Origin: Hyphomicrobiales bacterium | Lineage (GTDB): Bacteria; Pseudomonadota; Alphaproteobacteria; Rhizobiales; Beijerinckiaceae | DNA: 64,000 bases | Reading direction: 5' to 3' | Assembly: GCA_027483945.1 (NCBI GenBank) | Contig: JAIXTM010000007.1 | Location: forward strand, 62,001-126,000 | Shown here: one piece after another, positions 10,901-20,754 of the stretch | How positions within the stretch are numbered: the first letter of the stretch is position 1 | How the letters are laid out: every line of letters begins with the position of its first letter | Position numbers and translations under genes: made by a program | Notes under the pieces: generated by a model | What the model saw: the letters and a program-made list of their open reading frames with translations, nothing else | Database searches by the model: none | Told to the model about the DNA's origin: nothing

Positions 10901-11049
10901 ATGATCACGTTCTTGATCGTGAAATTCGGGTCCTCGGCCCGGCCGAGCTGCCGGAAGGACATGATTCCCGTCACGGCGATCGCCAGGATCAGGAACAGGA
11001 CCAGCGCCCGGTGGCGGACGGCCCATTCGGAGAGATTGAAGCCCTTCAT
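7912..11049 (-). CDS. RND efflux transporter permease (AcrB/HAE1-like inner-membrane pump)
   Basis: Proton-driven trimeric efflux pump subunit of the inner membrane, 1045 residues, the normal AcrB-family length. It starts with a cytoplasmic amphipathic stretch and membrane helix 1 (ALVLFLILAIAVTGIMSF), then the porter loop containing GRAEDPNFTIK; the helix-4 proton-relay pair is visible in LLVDDAIIAVEMM, and the second half repeats the fold (GLIALAGMIMRNAVILVDQI). The AEDP-containing loop points to the TriC-like branch rather than AcrB itself. The membrane fusion protein starts upstream and ends 9 bp before this ATG, so they are translated from one message. No outer-membrane TolC-like gene is adjacent, so the pump must borrow one encoded elsewhere. 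Confidence 0.95.
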   Translation of the reverse strand: MKGFNLSEWAVRHRALVLFLILAIAVTGIMSFRQLGRAEDPNFTIKNVIITAVWPGATALEMQAQVSDRIEKKLQELPWFDKVITFTKPGFTAMNVGFRDNTPAREVPQLFYQLRKKLGDIRGELPAELIGPNVNDEYGDVDSILYMLTGDADYAQKKQVAEALRQRLLRIAIVTKVNLYGVQDEKVFVEFSHAKLATLGIPPQALFDSLARQNAMVPAGTVETGAQRVPVRVTGALDGARAVAETPVEAGGRVFRLGDIATVTRGFEDPSDYLVRQRGKPAVGLGVVMAKGANILDFGKEVKAATDAFMADVPLGVEIEQIADQPQVVDGAIAEFERSFLEALAIVLIVSFISLGWRTGIVVALSVPLVLAITFAVMAVLGIDLHRITLGALIIALGLLVDDAIIAVEMMVVKMEQGWDRMRAAAFAWTSTAFPMLTGTLVTAAGFLPIGFANSGVGEYAGGIFWVVAIALVASWIVAVVFTPYIGVKLLPKDLAAHGAHADPHAIYETRLYRGLRRVIQACVNRRVATVAATIVVFAVSVVAFGRVQQQFFPLSERPELFFQLRMPEGTAIGVTAEAARKAEGLLEGDADIATYTTYIGQGSPRFWLGLNPQLPNEAFAEIVIVSKDVAARERIKARVEKAVAEGALAEARVRVDRFNFGPPVGFPVQFRVVGPDPMNVRAIAGDVREVMHRNKNVVDPHLEWNEMSPSVRIVVDQERARALGLDPQTVSQTLQTLISGYTVTQVRSGTERVGVVARAVAAERLDLKSIGDLTIVARNGVPVPLSQVGRITYEHEEPILWRRNRDMSITVRSDVVDGVQPPDVTAQIWPQLKSIRDRLEPGYRLEIGGAVEESEKGNASIFKLFPLMVGVMLLLLMIQLQNFSRLILVFLTAPLGIIGASLALNVTNRPFGFVALLGLIALAGMIMRNAVILVDQIEHDVSEGATRREAIVEATVRRARPVILTALAAILAMIPLSGSAFWGPMAVTIMGGLFVATFLTLLFLPALYALWFRKRLDERGGAEPAQARDEPAPDGRPQLAFAAE

Positions 11050-11058
11050 GGCGCGGCC

Positions 11059-12132
11059 TCAGAACTGGAGCGCGGTCACGGTGCGGACCGGGCGGCCCTG
11101 CTCGATCTTCTGCACGCCAAGCGCGACGACCCGCTCGCCCTCGGCGAGCCCGCCGGAGACGAGCACGTCCTGCGCCTCGTAGGCGGCGACCTGGATGGCC
11201 CGCAGCGCCGGCTTGCCGTCCCCGCCGACGACCCATACGGACGGGCCCTGGCCCTGGTTGTAGAGCGCCGACAGCGGCAGGCGGACGACGCGCTCCCGCG
11301 ACCTGGCGCCGACCGTCACGGTCGCCGTCATGCCGAGCTCCACCTCCGGACCCGCGCCGCGCAGCGCGTAGCGCGCGAGATAGGTGCGGGTCGCGGCATC
11401 GGCGCTGGGGGACAATTCGCGCAGGGATACCTCGTAGGTCCGGTCCGGCGCCGACCAGAGCGTGGCGCTGGCGGCACCCTCGCGGATCGCGGCGACCTGG
11501 TTCTCCGGAACGGCGACCACGGCCTCCTTCTGGTCCAGGCGGGCGAGACGGATCGCGGGCTGTCCGGCGGCCAGGACCTGGCCGGGCTCCACCTGCGTCG
11601 CCGTCACGACGCCCTCGGCGTCGGCGCTGAGGACGGCGTAGGAGAGGGCATTGCGCGCGAGGACGAGCGCGCGCTCCGAGCGCGTCTGCCGGCCTTCAGC
11701 CTCCTGCGCAGCCGCCTTCTGACGGTCGAGCGCGGCCGGCGTCGACCAGCCCTTCTCGATCAGGGAGGAGATGCGCCTCAACTCGGCCTGCGCCTGCTGC
11801 AGCGACGCCTTGGCCGCGCCGGCCTCCGCTTCGGCCTGCTCCAGCTGCAGCCGCAGATCCGCGGGATCGAGCTCGGCGAGCGGCTGGCCCGGCTTGACCC
11901 GCTGGCCCGTATCGACCAGCCGTCGCAGCACCTTGCCGCCGACGCGGAAGCCGAGATCGCTCTCCGTCCGCGGCCGGATCGTGGCGACGAAGCTGCGCTC
12001 GGGCGTGCGGGGCTCGAAGGATACGGTCTTGACCAGAACCGGCCGGGACGGTGCTTCCGCCTCCTTCGGCTTGTCCTGGCAGCCGGCAAGCGCCAGCGAA
12101 GCGGCAAGAAGGAGGACGAGACGTGCGCTCAT
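11059..12132 (-). CDS. RND efflux periplasmic adaptor (membrane fusion protein), lipoprotein
   Basis: Periplasmic adaptor linking the RND pump to an outer-membrane channel. The N terminus MSARLVLLLAASLALAGCQ carries a lipobox (LAGC), so the mature protein should be anchored by lipidated Cys. The first lipoyl half (ESDLGFRVGGKVLRRLVDTG), a long coiled-coil hairpin (residues about 90-150, LRLQLEQAEAEAGAAKASLQ), and the second lipoyl and beta-barrel domains follow in family order. 357 residues is typical. The frame is open to 12195, but the ATG at 12132 directly precedes the lipoprotein signal. It heads the pump operon; the palindrome 80-112 bp upstream is the likely control point. Confidence 0.93.
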   Translation of the reverse strand: MSARLVLLLAASLALAGCQDKPKEAEAPSRPVLVKTVSFEPRTPERSFVATIRPRTESDLGFRVGGKVLRRLVDTGQRVKPGQPLAELDPADLRLQLEQAEAEAGAAKASLQQAQAELRRISSLIEKGWSTPAALDRQKAAAQEAEGRQTRSERALVLARNALSYAVLSADAEGVVTATQVEPGQVLAAGQPAIRLARLDQKEAVVAVPENQVAAIREGAASATLWSAPDRTYEVSLRELSPSADAATRTYLARYALRGAGPEVELGMTATVTVGARSRERVVRLPLSALYNQGQGPSVWVVGGDGKPALRAIQVAAYEAQDVLVSGGLAEGERVVALGVQKIEQGRPVRTVTALQF

Positions 12133-12212
12133 GGGACACCGGATGGCCGCGCCGCACCGGGCCGATGATCGGCCCGCGCCCGTGGGACGCTGCACCGCAG
12201 CATCCAGTCATG

Positions 12213-12244
12213 ACGACTGACGATTGTCAATATTCGTCAGTCGT
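12213..12244. promoter_or_regulatory. Candidate TetR operator overlapping the pump promoter
   Basis: ACGACTGACGA - 10 bp - TCGTCAGTCGT: a perfect 11-bp inverted repeat. A TTGACA -35 hexamer lies inside it, reading on the minus strand at 12230 to 12225; the matching -10 about 17-18 bp further on is weak (CTGGAT or TGGATG). The inner TGAC-GATT-GTCA is also dyad-symmetric. The position, just upstream of the adaptor gene, and the presence of a TetR gene in the same operon make it the likely repressor site; repression would block RNA polymerase at -35. Confidence 0.7.
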
Positions 12245-12258
12245 GAGCCGCCTCGCTG

Positions 12259-12276
12259 ATGTGCGCTGGCGCACAT
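12259..12276 (-). terminator. Hairpin downstream of gyrB
   Basis: ATGTGCGC - TG - GCGCACAT, perfect 8-bp arms 46 bp after the gyrB stop. There is no T run after it, so it may be a 3' end-protecting hairpin, a rho-dependent end, or a binding site rather than an intrinsic terminator. Confidence 0.4.
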
Positions 12277-12321
12277 GAAGGGCCTAACGTCCTGCAAACG
12301 CGGCCTCTAAGGCCGGAGACG

Positions 12322-14814
<2,493 letters not shown>

Positions 14815-14933
14815 CTAGAGGCCGCCGCCGTTGATGGCACGTGCGCGCGTGTGCGTACGCGCGAAATCGGGCTTTTTGATGAGTTATCAACGGGTTTGAG
14901 CGGATCGGCTGCCGCGCGGTACCGTCCGGGCTG

Positions 14934-16751
14934 TCACCCCTCAAAGGTGCGGATCGCGTCGAGGAAGGCTTGGCCGTACTGGTCGAGCTTGCGCTCGCCG
15001 ACGCCCTGGACCAGCCGCATGGTCGCTGCCGTTGCGGGCTTCAGGCGTGCCATGTCGATGAGCGTGCGGTCGGGGAAGACCATGTACGCGGCAATGCCCT
15101 CCTCGCGGGCGATGGAGAGACGCACCGCGCGCAGGTGCTCGAAGAGGGCTGCGGTCGGCTCGTCAAGTCCGTCGGCGCGGGCGGCGCGCTCGCCGCGGCG
15201 GGGACGGGTGCCGGCGGCGGGCTCGGGCATCGCGCGCAGCGCGATGCGCTCGCGGCCGAGCAGGATCGCCTCGCCCGCCTGCGTGATCCGGAAGCCGCCA
15301 TGCTCCTCGCTCGCGGTCTCCAGCGCGCCGGCGGCGAAGAGCTGGCGGATCGTCGTCGTCCAAGCGCGCCGGTCGCGGTCCCGGCCAACGCCGAAGGTCT
15401 TGATCGCGTCGTGGCCGAGGCGCCTGACCTGGTCGCTGGCCTTGCCGGTGAGGACATCGGACAGGTGCGCGGCGCCGAAGCGCTGGCCGGTGCGGACCAC
15501 GGCGGAGAGCACCTTCTGCGCGTCGATCGTGGCATCGTAGAGCTTCGCGCCGCCCCGGCACAGGTCGCAGGCGCCGCAATTCACCTCGGTCTCGCCGAAA
15601 TAGGAGAGCAGGGCCCGGCGCCGGCAGGTCGCAGCCTCCGCAAGGCCGATCATCGCGTCGAGCCGGCGATGCTCGATGCGCCGCCTGTCCTCGCCGATCT
15701 CCTTCTCGTCGATCTGGCGGCGGCGGAAGGCCATGTCCTCGAGCCCGTAGAGGGTCAGCGTGTCGGCCGGCAGGCCGTCGCGCCCGGCGCGGCCGATCTC
15801 CTGATAGTAGCTTTCGATGGAGGTCGGCATGTCGGCGTGGACGACGAAGCGCACGTCCGGCTTGTTGATGCCCATGCCGAAGGCGATCGTGGCGCAAACC
15901 ACCACGCCGTCCTCCTGCAGGAAGACATCCTGGTTGCGGGCCCGCGTCCCGGCATCGAGGCCCGCATGATAGGGCAGGGCGCGCCAGCCCTTCCCGGTCA
16001 GGTGCTCGGCCAGCACCTCGGTCCGGTCGCGGGACGAGGTGTAGACGATCCCCGACCCGCCGCGATGGCGGCTGAGGAAGTCGGCGATCTGCCGGCGCGG
16101 CTGGTCCTTCACCGCGAAGGCGAGGCTCAGGTTCGGCCGGTCGAAGGAATGGACGAAGGTCTCGGGCGGCCGCGGGAAGAGCTGCGCGGCGATATCCTCC
16201 CGCGTCGCCCGGTCGGCGGTGGCGGTGAGGGCCAGTACCGGCACGTCGCCAAGCGCGCTGCGGGCGCCTGCGAGCTGCCGGTATTCGGGCCGGAAATCAT
16301 GGCCCCATTGCGAGACGCAATGCGCCTCGTCGATCGCGAGGCGCACCACACCCGCTTCCTTGAGGCGCGTGGGCAGCCCGTCCATCGCTAGCCGCTCGGG
16401 CGAGACGAAGAGCAGCGAGAGCCGCCGCTCGCGCAGGGCCGCCCAGGCGGCGCGGTTCTCGTCGTCGTCGTTGGCGGAATTGAGGCTGGCGGCGCTGACA
16501 CCGAAGCCCTGAAGCTGGCGCACCTGGTCGCGCATGAGCGCGATGAGCGGCGAGACGACGACGGTCAGCCCCCCATCGACCAGCGCGGGCAGCTGGTAGC
16601 ACATGGATTTACCCGAGCCCGTCGGCATCACGGCGAAAACGTCGCGGCCGGCCAGCACGGCCGCGATCACCTCGCCCTGGCCGGGCCGGAAATCGTCGTA
16701 GCCGAAGACGGACCGGAGCACCTCGCGGGCGCGCGATTCGAGGGCGTGCAT
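14934..16751 (-). CDS. recQ: ATP-dependent DNA helicase RecQ
   Basis: 3'-5' superfamily-2 helicase in recombination and fork repair, 605 residues. Visible in order: the Q motif region FGYDDFRPGQGEVI, Walker A VMPTGSGKSMCYQLP, the DEAH-type box AIDEAHCVSQWGHDFRPEY, SAT-like TATADRATRED, motif V/VI with QEIGRAGRDGLP, the zinc-binding cysteines (ATCRRRALLSYFG ... NCGACDLC), the winged helix (DVLTGKASDQVRRLGH) and a C-terminal HRDC domain (LKPATAATMRLVQGVGERK). All RecQ hallmarks are intact. It starts 40 bp after the DUF817 gene stop, within the same minus-strand series, so it may be transcribed with recF and the exporter genes. Confidence 0.96.
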   Translation of the reverse strand: MHALESRAREVLRSVFGYDDFRPGQGEVIAAVLAGRDVFAVMPTGSGKSMCYQLPALVDGGLTVVVSPLIALMRDQVRQLQGFGVSAASLNSANDDDENRAAWAALRERRLSLLFVSPERLAMDGLPTRLKEAGVVRLAIDEAHCVSQWGHDFRPEYRQLAGARSALGDVPVLALTATADRATREDIAAQLFPRPPETFVHSFDRPNLSLAFAVKDQPRRQIADFLSRHRGGSGIVYTSSRDRTEVLAEHLTGKGWRALPYHAGLDAGTRARNQDVFLQEDGVVVCATIAFGMGINKPDVRFVVHADMPTSIESYYQEIGRAGRDGLPADTLTLYGLEDMAFRRRQIDEKEIGEDRRRIEHRRLDAMIGLAEAATCRRRALLSYFGETEVNCGACDLCRGGAKLYDATIDAQKVLSAVVRTGQRFGAAHLSDVLTGKASDQVRRLGHDAIKTFGVGRDRDRRAWTTTIRQLFAAGALETASEEHGGFRITQAGEAILLGRERIALRAMPEPAAGTRPRRGERAARADGLDEPTAALFEHLRAVRLSIAREEGIAAYMVFPDRTLIDMARLKPATAATMRLVQGVGERKLDQYGQAFLDAIRTFEG

Positions 16752-16791
16752 AGGCGGCGGTGTGCCCCAATCGAGGGCCGTGCGCGAGTGG

Positions 16792-17664
16792 CTATTCGCC
16801 GCGCGGGACGGCGATCGTGCGCGGCCTGTGAACGAGCGTCACCAGCGCGAAGCTGACGAACATCAGGAGGTACCACGAGCCGAACTTGCCGAGGGGCACC
16901 ATCTGGGTGGGCGCCTGTCCCTTGTAGAGCCAGGTTCCGGTCAGGGTCCCGATATTCTCCGCCAGGAAGACGAAGCCGGAGGAGAGAAGCGCTGCGAGGA
17001 TCAGCGGCATCCAGTATGGCTTTTCGTCCGGCGTAAAATAGATGCGGGTGCGTCCGAACAGCAGGACGGTCCCCGCGAACAGCAGGAGCCGGATGTCCGG
17101 CAGGACGTGGTGGGCGAAGAAATTGGCGTAGATGGCGGCTGCCAGCGTCACCAGCGCCCAGCGCGGCGGGAAATGGGTGAATGCCATGTCGAAGATGCGC
17201 ATGACGCGGGCCATGTAGCTGCCGACGCACGCATACATGAACCCGGAAAAGAGCGGCACGCCCATGATCTTGATGAGCCCGGGCTCAGGATAGGCCCAGG
17301 ATCCCATGCGGATCTTGAAGATCTCCATCGCCGTGCCGACGAGGTGGAAGATGAAGATGACCTTGGCCTCGCTCCAGGTCTCCAGCCTCAGCGCGAGGAA
17401 CGTCGCCTGGATGAGAAGCGCCGCCACGAACAGCGCGTCGTAGCGCGCGATGGGCGCGTCGGCGGGCCAGACGAGACGCGTGCCGATGATAAGCGCGAGC
17501 ATCAGACCGCCGAACAGGCAGGCCCAGGCCTGCTTGAGGCCGAACATGACGAAATCGGCGAGGGCTGGATGAAGGAAGCGGCGCGCCAGCCGGCCGAGGC
17601 GCCGCTCCACCGGCATATGGGCCGGATTTGTGCCGTGCGGCTCCATCGGTCCGGGAGCGTGCAT
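16792..17664 (-). CDS. DUF817 integral membrane protein
   Basis: Polytopic inner-membrane protein of unknown function. I recognise the family (DUF817) from features such as KIRMGSWAYPEPGLIKI, GSYMARVMRIFDMAFTHFP and NFFAHHVLPDIR. About eight hydrophobic helices are visible along 290 residues; the loops are rich in aromatic and basic residues. Starts at 17646 (MEPHG) and 17616 (MPVERR) are alternatives to the ATG at 17664; none has a strong ribosome-binding site. It lies 17 bp after the LysE-type exporter and 40 bp before recQ in the same direction, so it sits within the replication/repair transcript, but nothing in its sequence suggests a DNA role. Confidence 0.8.
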   Translation of the reverse strand: MHAPGPMEPHGTNPAHMPVERRLGRLARRFLHPALADFVMFGLKQAWACLFGGLMLALIIGTRLVWPADAPIARYDALFVAALLIQATFLALRLETWSEAKVIFIFHLVGTAMEIFKIRMGSWAYPEPGLIKIMGVPLFSGFMYACVGSYMARVMRIFDMAFTHFPPRWALVTLAAAIYANFFAHHVLPDIRLLLFAGTVLLFGRTRIYFTPDEKPYWMPLILAALLSSGFVFLAENIGTLTGTWLYKGQAPTQMVPLGKFGSWYLLMFVSFALVTLVHRPRTIAVPRGE

Positions 17665-17681
17665 GCCCGGTCCGCGGCCGT

Positions 17682-18293
17682 TCAGCGGGTCGCGACGGTC
17701 ACCGCGACGCCGGCCATGAGCCCGCCCGTGGCGCGGTTGAGCCGCTGCATAGCCCGCGGCGAGGCAACGAGCCGGCGCGCCCGGTCCGCCAGCAGCGCGT
17801 AGCCCAGCATGCAGGCCGACAGGATCACGGCCATGATGGCCGAGAGTTCGACGACGGCGAGCGGCGTCATCCGCTCCAGCGCCACGACCTGGGGCAGGAT
17901 GGCAAGGAAAAACACCATCGTCTTCGGGTTGCCGAGCGTCATGGCAAGCCCCGCGGCCGCCAGGCGAACGCCCTCACCACGCACGTAAGGAGCCTCGTCC
18001 GGCGTCGCTGCGGGCGCCGTCCAGAGCTTCCAGGCGAGGTAGAGGAGGTAGGCTGCGCCGGCATACTTGATCATCGCGAAAACGACATGGAAGGTCTGGG
18101 CCACAACAGCCAGGCCGGCGGCGACGAATCCGAACCAGGCAAGATCGCCGGCGACCATGCCGACGATGAACGGCCACGAGCGCCTGACGCCCGTCGCCAG
18201 CGAACGCGCCACCACGGCCGCGACGCCGGGCCCCGGCGAGATGACGGCGACGGCGTAGATGCCGGCGAAGAGAAGGAGGGCGGCGATATCCAT
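17682..18293 (-). CDS. LysE/RhtB-family amino-acid exporter
   Basis: Inner-membrane exporter of amino acids or derivatives, 203 residues with about six helices, normal for the family. The N-terminal helix with ISPGPGVAAVVARSLATG carries the Pro-Gly-Pro signature of LysE/RhtB proteins, and LAMTLGNPKTMVFFLAILPQV is the second conserved block. It starts 12 bp after recF and ends 17 bp before the DUF817 gene, so it is inserted between recF and recQ/gyrB in one transcript. The substrate cannot be told from sequence. Confidence 0.9.
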   Translation of the reverse strand: MDIAALLLFAGIYAVAVISPGPGVAAVVARSLATGVRRSWPFIVGMVAGDLAWFGFVAAGLAVVAQTFHVVFAMIKYAGAAYLLYLAWKLWTAPAATPDEAPYVRGEGVRLAAAGLAMTLGNPKTMVFFLAILPQVVALERMTPLAVVELSAIMAVILSACMLGYALLADRARRLVASPRAMQRLNRATGGLMAGVAVTVATR

Positions 18294-18305
18294 GGCGGTC
18301 TCCGG

Positions 18306-19439
18306 TCAGCGCTCGCGCATCACATGCCCGGGCGAGACGTGGAACAGGCTAGCACCGTCCGGCATGTCGGAGAACAGCGCCGGATCGGCGCCGGTCATCC
18401 AGACCTGGGCGCCGAGTTCGGCGAGGCTTTGATACAGCGCGGACCTGCGGCGCGGGTCGAGATGTGCCGCGATCTCGTCCAGCAGCACGACCGGCCGCAG
18501 GCCACTCATCGCCGCGACGAGCCGGGCATGGGACAGGACCAGCCCGACCAGCAGCGCCTTCTGCTCGCCGGTGGAGGCCTGGTCGGCCGGGATGGCCTTG
18601 GGTCCGTGGCGGACGGCGAGGTCGGAAGCCTGCGGACCGACGAGCGTCCGGCCCGCGGCGCGGTCGCGGCTCCTGGTGTCGGCCAGGATCGCCCGGTAGG
18701 CGTCCTCCGCGTCGACCGCGGCGCGGTCGGCGACGAGCGCGTCGATCTCGCCCTCTAGCGCAAGACCCGCCCAGGGAAAAGGCGAGGCATCGTCGCGTCG
18801 CTCGGCGATCAGAGCCCGCAGCCGCGTCACGGTCTCGGCGCGGGCTGCCGCCACCGCCACGCCGAACTCGGCCACCTCCCGCTCGATCGCGTCGAGCCAG
18901 GCGCGGTTGCCCGGGTCCTCCTCCAGCACGCGGTTGCGGCTGCGCAGCGCGCGCTCCAGCGCGTTCACGCGCGCCCCGTGCGCGCTGTCCACCGCCAGGA
19001 CGAGCCGGTCGAGGAACCGGCGTCGTTCGCCTGCCGAACCACGGAATAGCCCGTCAATATCCGGCGTCAGCCAGACGAGGCGGATATGCTCAGCAAAGGC
19101 CGACGGCGAACCGGCATTGGCTCCATCGATCCGGCAGAGCCGCGCGCTGCGACCGTCCGTGTCGGAGGGCTCCAGGCCTGTCCCCAGGCGGTGCTCGCCG
19201 GCCTCGCCGTCGATCATGGCGGCGACCGAGAACCGGCCGTCGCCGTCTGCCCGCGCCATCTCGGCAAGCTCGGCGCGCCGCAGGCCGCGCCCCGGCGCGA
19301 AGAGCGAGAGCGCTTCCAGCACGTTGGTCTTGCCGGCTCCGTTCTCGCCCGCCAGCGCGACGAGCGGCGTCTCGACTGCAAGGTCAAGCGCCGCATAGGA
19401 GCGGAACTGGGTCAGGTTCAGGCGGACGATGGCCGACAC
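18306..19439 (-). CDS. recF: DNA replication and repair protein RecF
   Basis: SMC-like ATPase that helps load RecA at gaps. Walker A is in ALAGENGAGKTNVLEALS, followed by the RecF block LFAPGRGLRRAEL; the ABC-type signature region is STGEQKALLVGLVLSHARL and Walker B is VVLLDEIAAHLD with the D-loop RRRSALYQSL. 377 residues is normal. It begins 22 bp after dnaN, the standard bacterial order. Intact. Confidence 0.96.
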   Translation of the reverse strand: MSAIVRLNLTQFRSYAALDLAVETPLVALAGENGAGKTNVLEALSLFAPGRGLRRAELAEMARADGDGRFSVAAMIDGEAGEHRLGTGLEPSDTDGRSARLCRIDGANAGSPSAFAEHIRLVWLTPDIDGLFRGSAGERRRFLDRLVLAVDSAHGARVNALERALRSRNRVLEEDPGNRAWLDAIEREVAEFGVAVAAARAETVTRLRALIAERRDDASPFPWAGLALEGEIDALVADRAAVDAEDAYRAILADTRSRDRAAGRTLVGPQASDLAVRHGPKAIPADQASTGEQKALLVGLVLSHARLVAAMSGLRPVVLLDEIAAHLDPRRRSALYQSLAELGAQVWMTGADPALFSDMPDGASLFHVSPGHVMRER

Positions 19440-19461
19440 GCCACGCCCCTTGTCCCGCGGG

Positions 19462-20580
19462 TCACACCCGCATCGGCATCAGGACGTAGAGCGCCGCGGC
19501 GCCTTCCCGGTCCTGGACCAGCGTCGGCGAACCGGGATCGGCGAGCTTGAACAAGGCCGTGTCGCCATCGAGCTGGCCCGTGATGTCGAGCAGGTAGCGG
19601 GCATTGAACCCGACATCGAGGGGCGAGGCGTCGTAATCGACCTCGATCTCCTCGGTGGCCGAGCCGGAATCCGGGTTGGTCACGGTCAGCGTCAGCCGCC
19701 CGTCCGCCAAAGCGAGCTTCACCGCGCGGCCGCGCTCCGACGAGATGGTCGAGACGCGATCCACCGCCTGGGCGAAGAGGTCGCGCTCCACGACGAGAGA
19801 CTTGTCGTTCCCGGTCGGTATCACGCGCTGGTAATCCGGGAACGTGCCGTCGATCAGCTTGGATGTGAGGACGACCGAACCGAGCGTCAGCCGGATCTTG
19901 GCGGGCGAGAGCTCGACCGTGACGTCGCTGTCGGACCCGTCTAGCAGCTTCTGGATTTCCGCCACCGCTTTGCGGGGCACGATGACGCCCGGCATGCCGG
20001 AGGCTCCTGCGGGAGCGGCGGTCTCCACCCGGGCGAGCCGGTGGCCGTCCGTCGCGACCGCGCGCAGGACCGGGCGTCCCTCGCTCTCGATCGTGTGGAA
20101 ATAGATGCCGTTGAGGTAATAGCGCGTCTCCTCGGTGGAGATCGCGAACTGCGTCTTGTCGATGAGCTTCTTCAGGTCCTGCGCCGGCAGGGAGAAGCTG
20201 GTCGGGAGGTCGCCCGCGGCGATGTCCGGGAAGTCCTCCTGCGGCAGCGTCTGCAGGTTGAACCGGGAGCGGCCGGAGCGGATCTGCATCTGGCCCGTCT
20301 CGCCGATCGTCTCCAGCGAGACCTGCGCGCCGTCGGCGAGCTTGCGGACGATATCGTACAGGACATGGGCCGGAGCCGTGGTGGCGCCGGTCCGCTCCAC
20401 GTCGGCGCCGAGTGCCTCGGTGACCTCCAGGTCGAGATCAGTGGCCTTGAGCCGCAATTCACCGGCTTCGGCGCGCAGCAGCACGTTCGACAGGATCGGG
20501 ATCGTGTTGCGCCGCTCGACGACGCGATGGACATGGCCGAGCGACTTCAACAACGCCGCCCGCTCGACAGTCACCTTCAT
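19462..20580 (-). CDS. dnaN: DNA polymerase III beta sliding clamp
   Basis: Ring-shaped processivity clamp; 372 residues covering the three clamp domains. It begins MKVTVERAALLKSLGHVHRV and RNTIPILSNVLL, and ends with the clamp signature ALYVLMPMRV; LTLTVTNPDSGSATEEIEVDY and DVGFNARYLLD are in the third domain. It lies 174 bp after dnaA and 22 bp before recF. Start and length fit the family exactly. Confidence 0.97.
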   Translation of the reverse strand: MKVTVERAALLKSLGHVHRVVERRNTIPILSNVLLRAEAGELRLKATDLDLEVTEALGADVERTGATTAPAHVLYDIVRKLADGAQVSLETIGETGQMQIRSGRSRFNLQTLPQEDFPDIAAGDLPTSFSLPAQDLKKLIDKTQFAISTEETRYYLNGIYFHTIESEGRPVLRAVATDGHRLARVETAAPAGASGMPGVIVPRKAVAEIQKLLDGSDSDVTVELSPAKIRLTLGSVVLTSKLIDGTFPDYQRVIPTGNDKSLVVERDLFAQAVDRVSTISSERGRAVKLALADGRLTLTVTNPDSGSATEEIEVDYDASPLDVGFNARYLLDITGQLDGDTALFKLADPGSPTLVQDREGAAALYVLMPMRV

Positions 20581-20754
20581 GGACCGGCCCGCATTCGTGA
20601 TCGTGGGAAGCGGAAACGGCTGCGCCGCTCCGCATCAGGGCCGCAGACCTTGCCCAATCGGGGCAGGGGAGGCAAGAGCGCGGCGCCCGCCCTCAACAAC
20701 CGGCGCGGCGCCGCCATTGACGGGCGCGCGCCGCTCCGGTCGCTTCTCTCGCCA

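Noticed and set aside
7882-12168. 1428-codon plus-strand frame opposite the RND operon
   Set aside because: The minus strand encodes clear RND permease and adaptor proteins there; the plus-strand product is Arg/Asp/His-rich without any domain.
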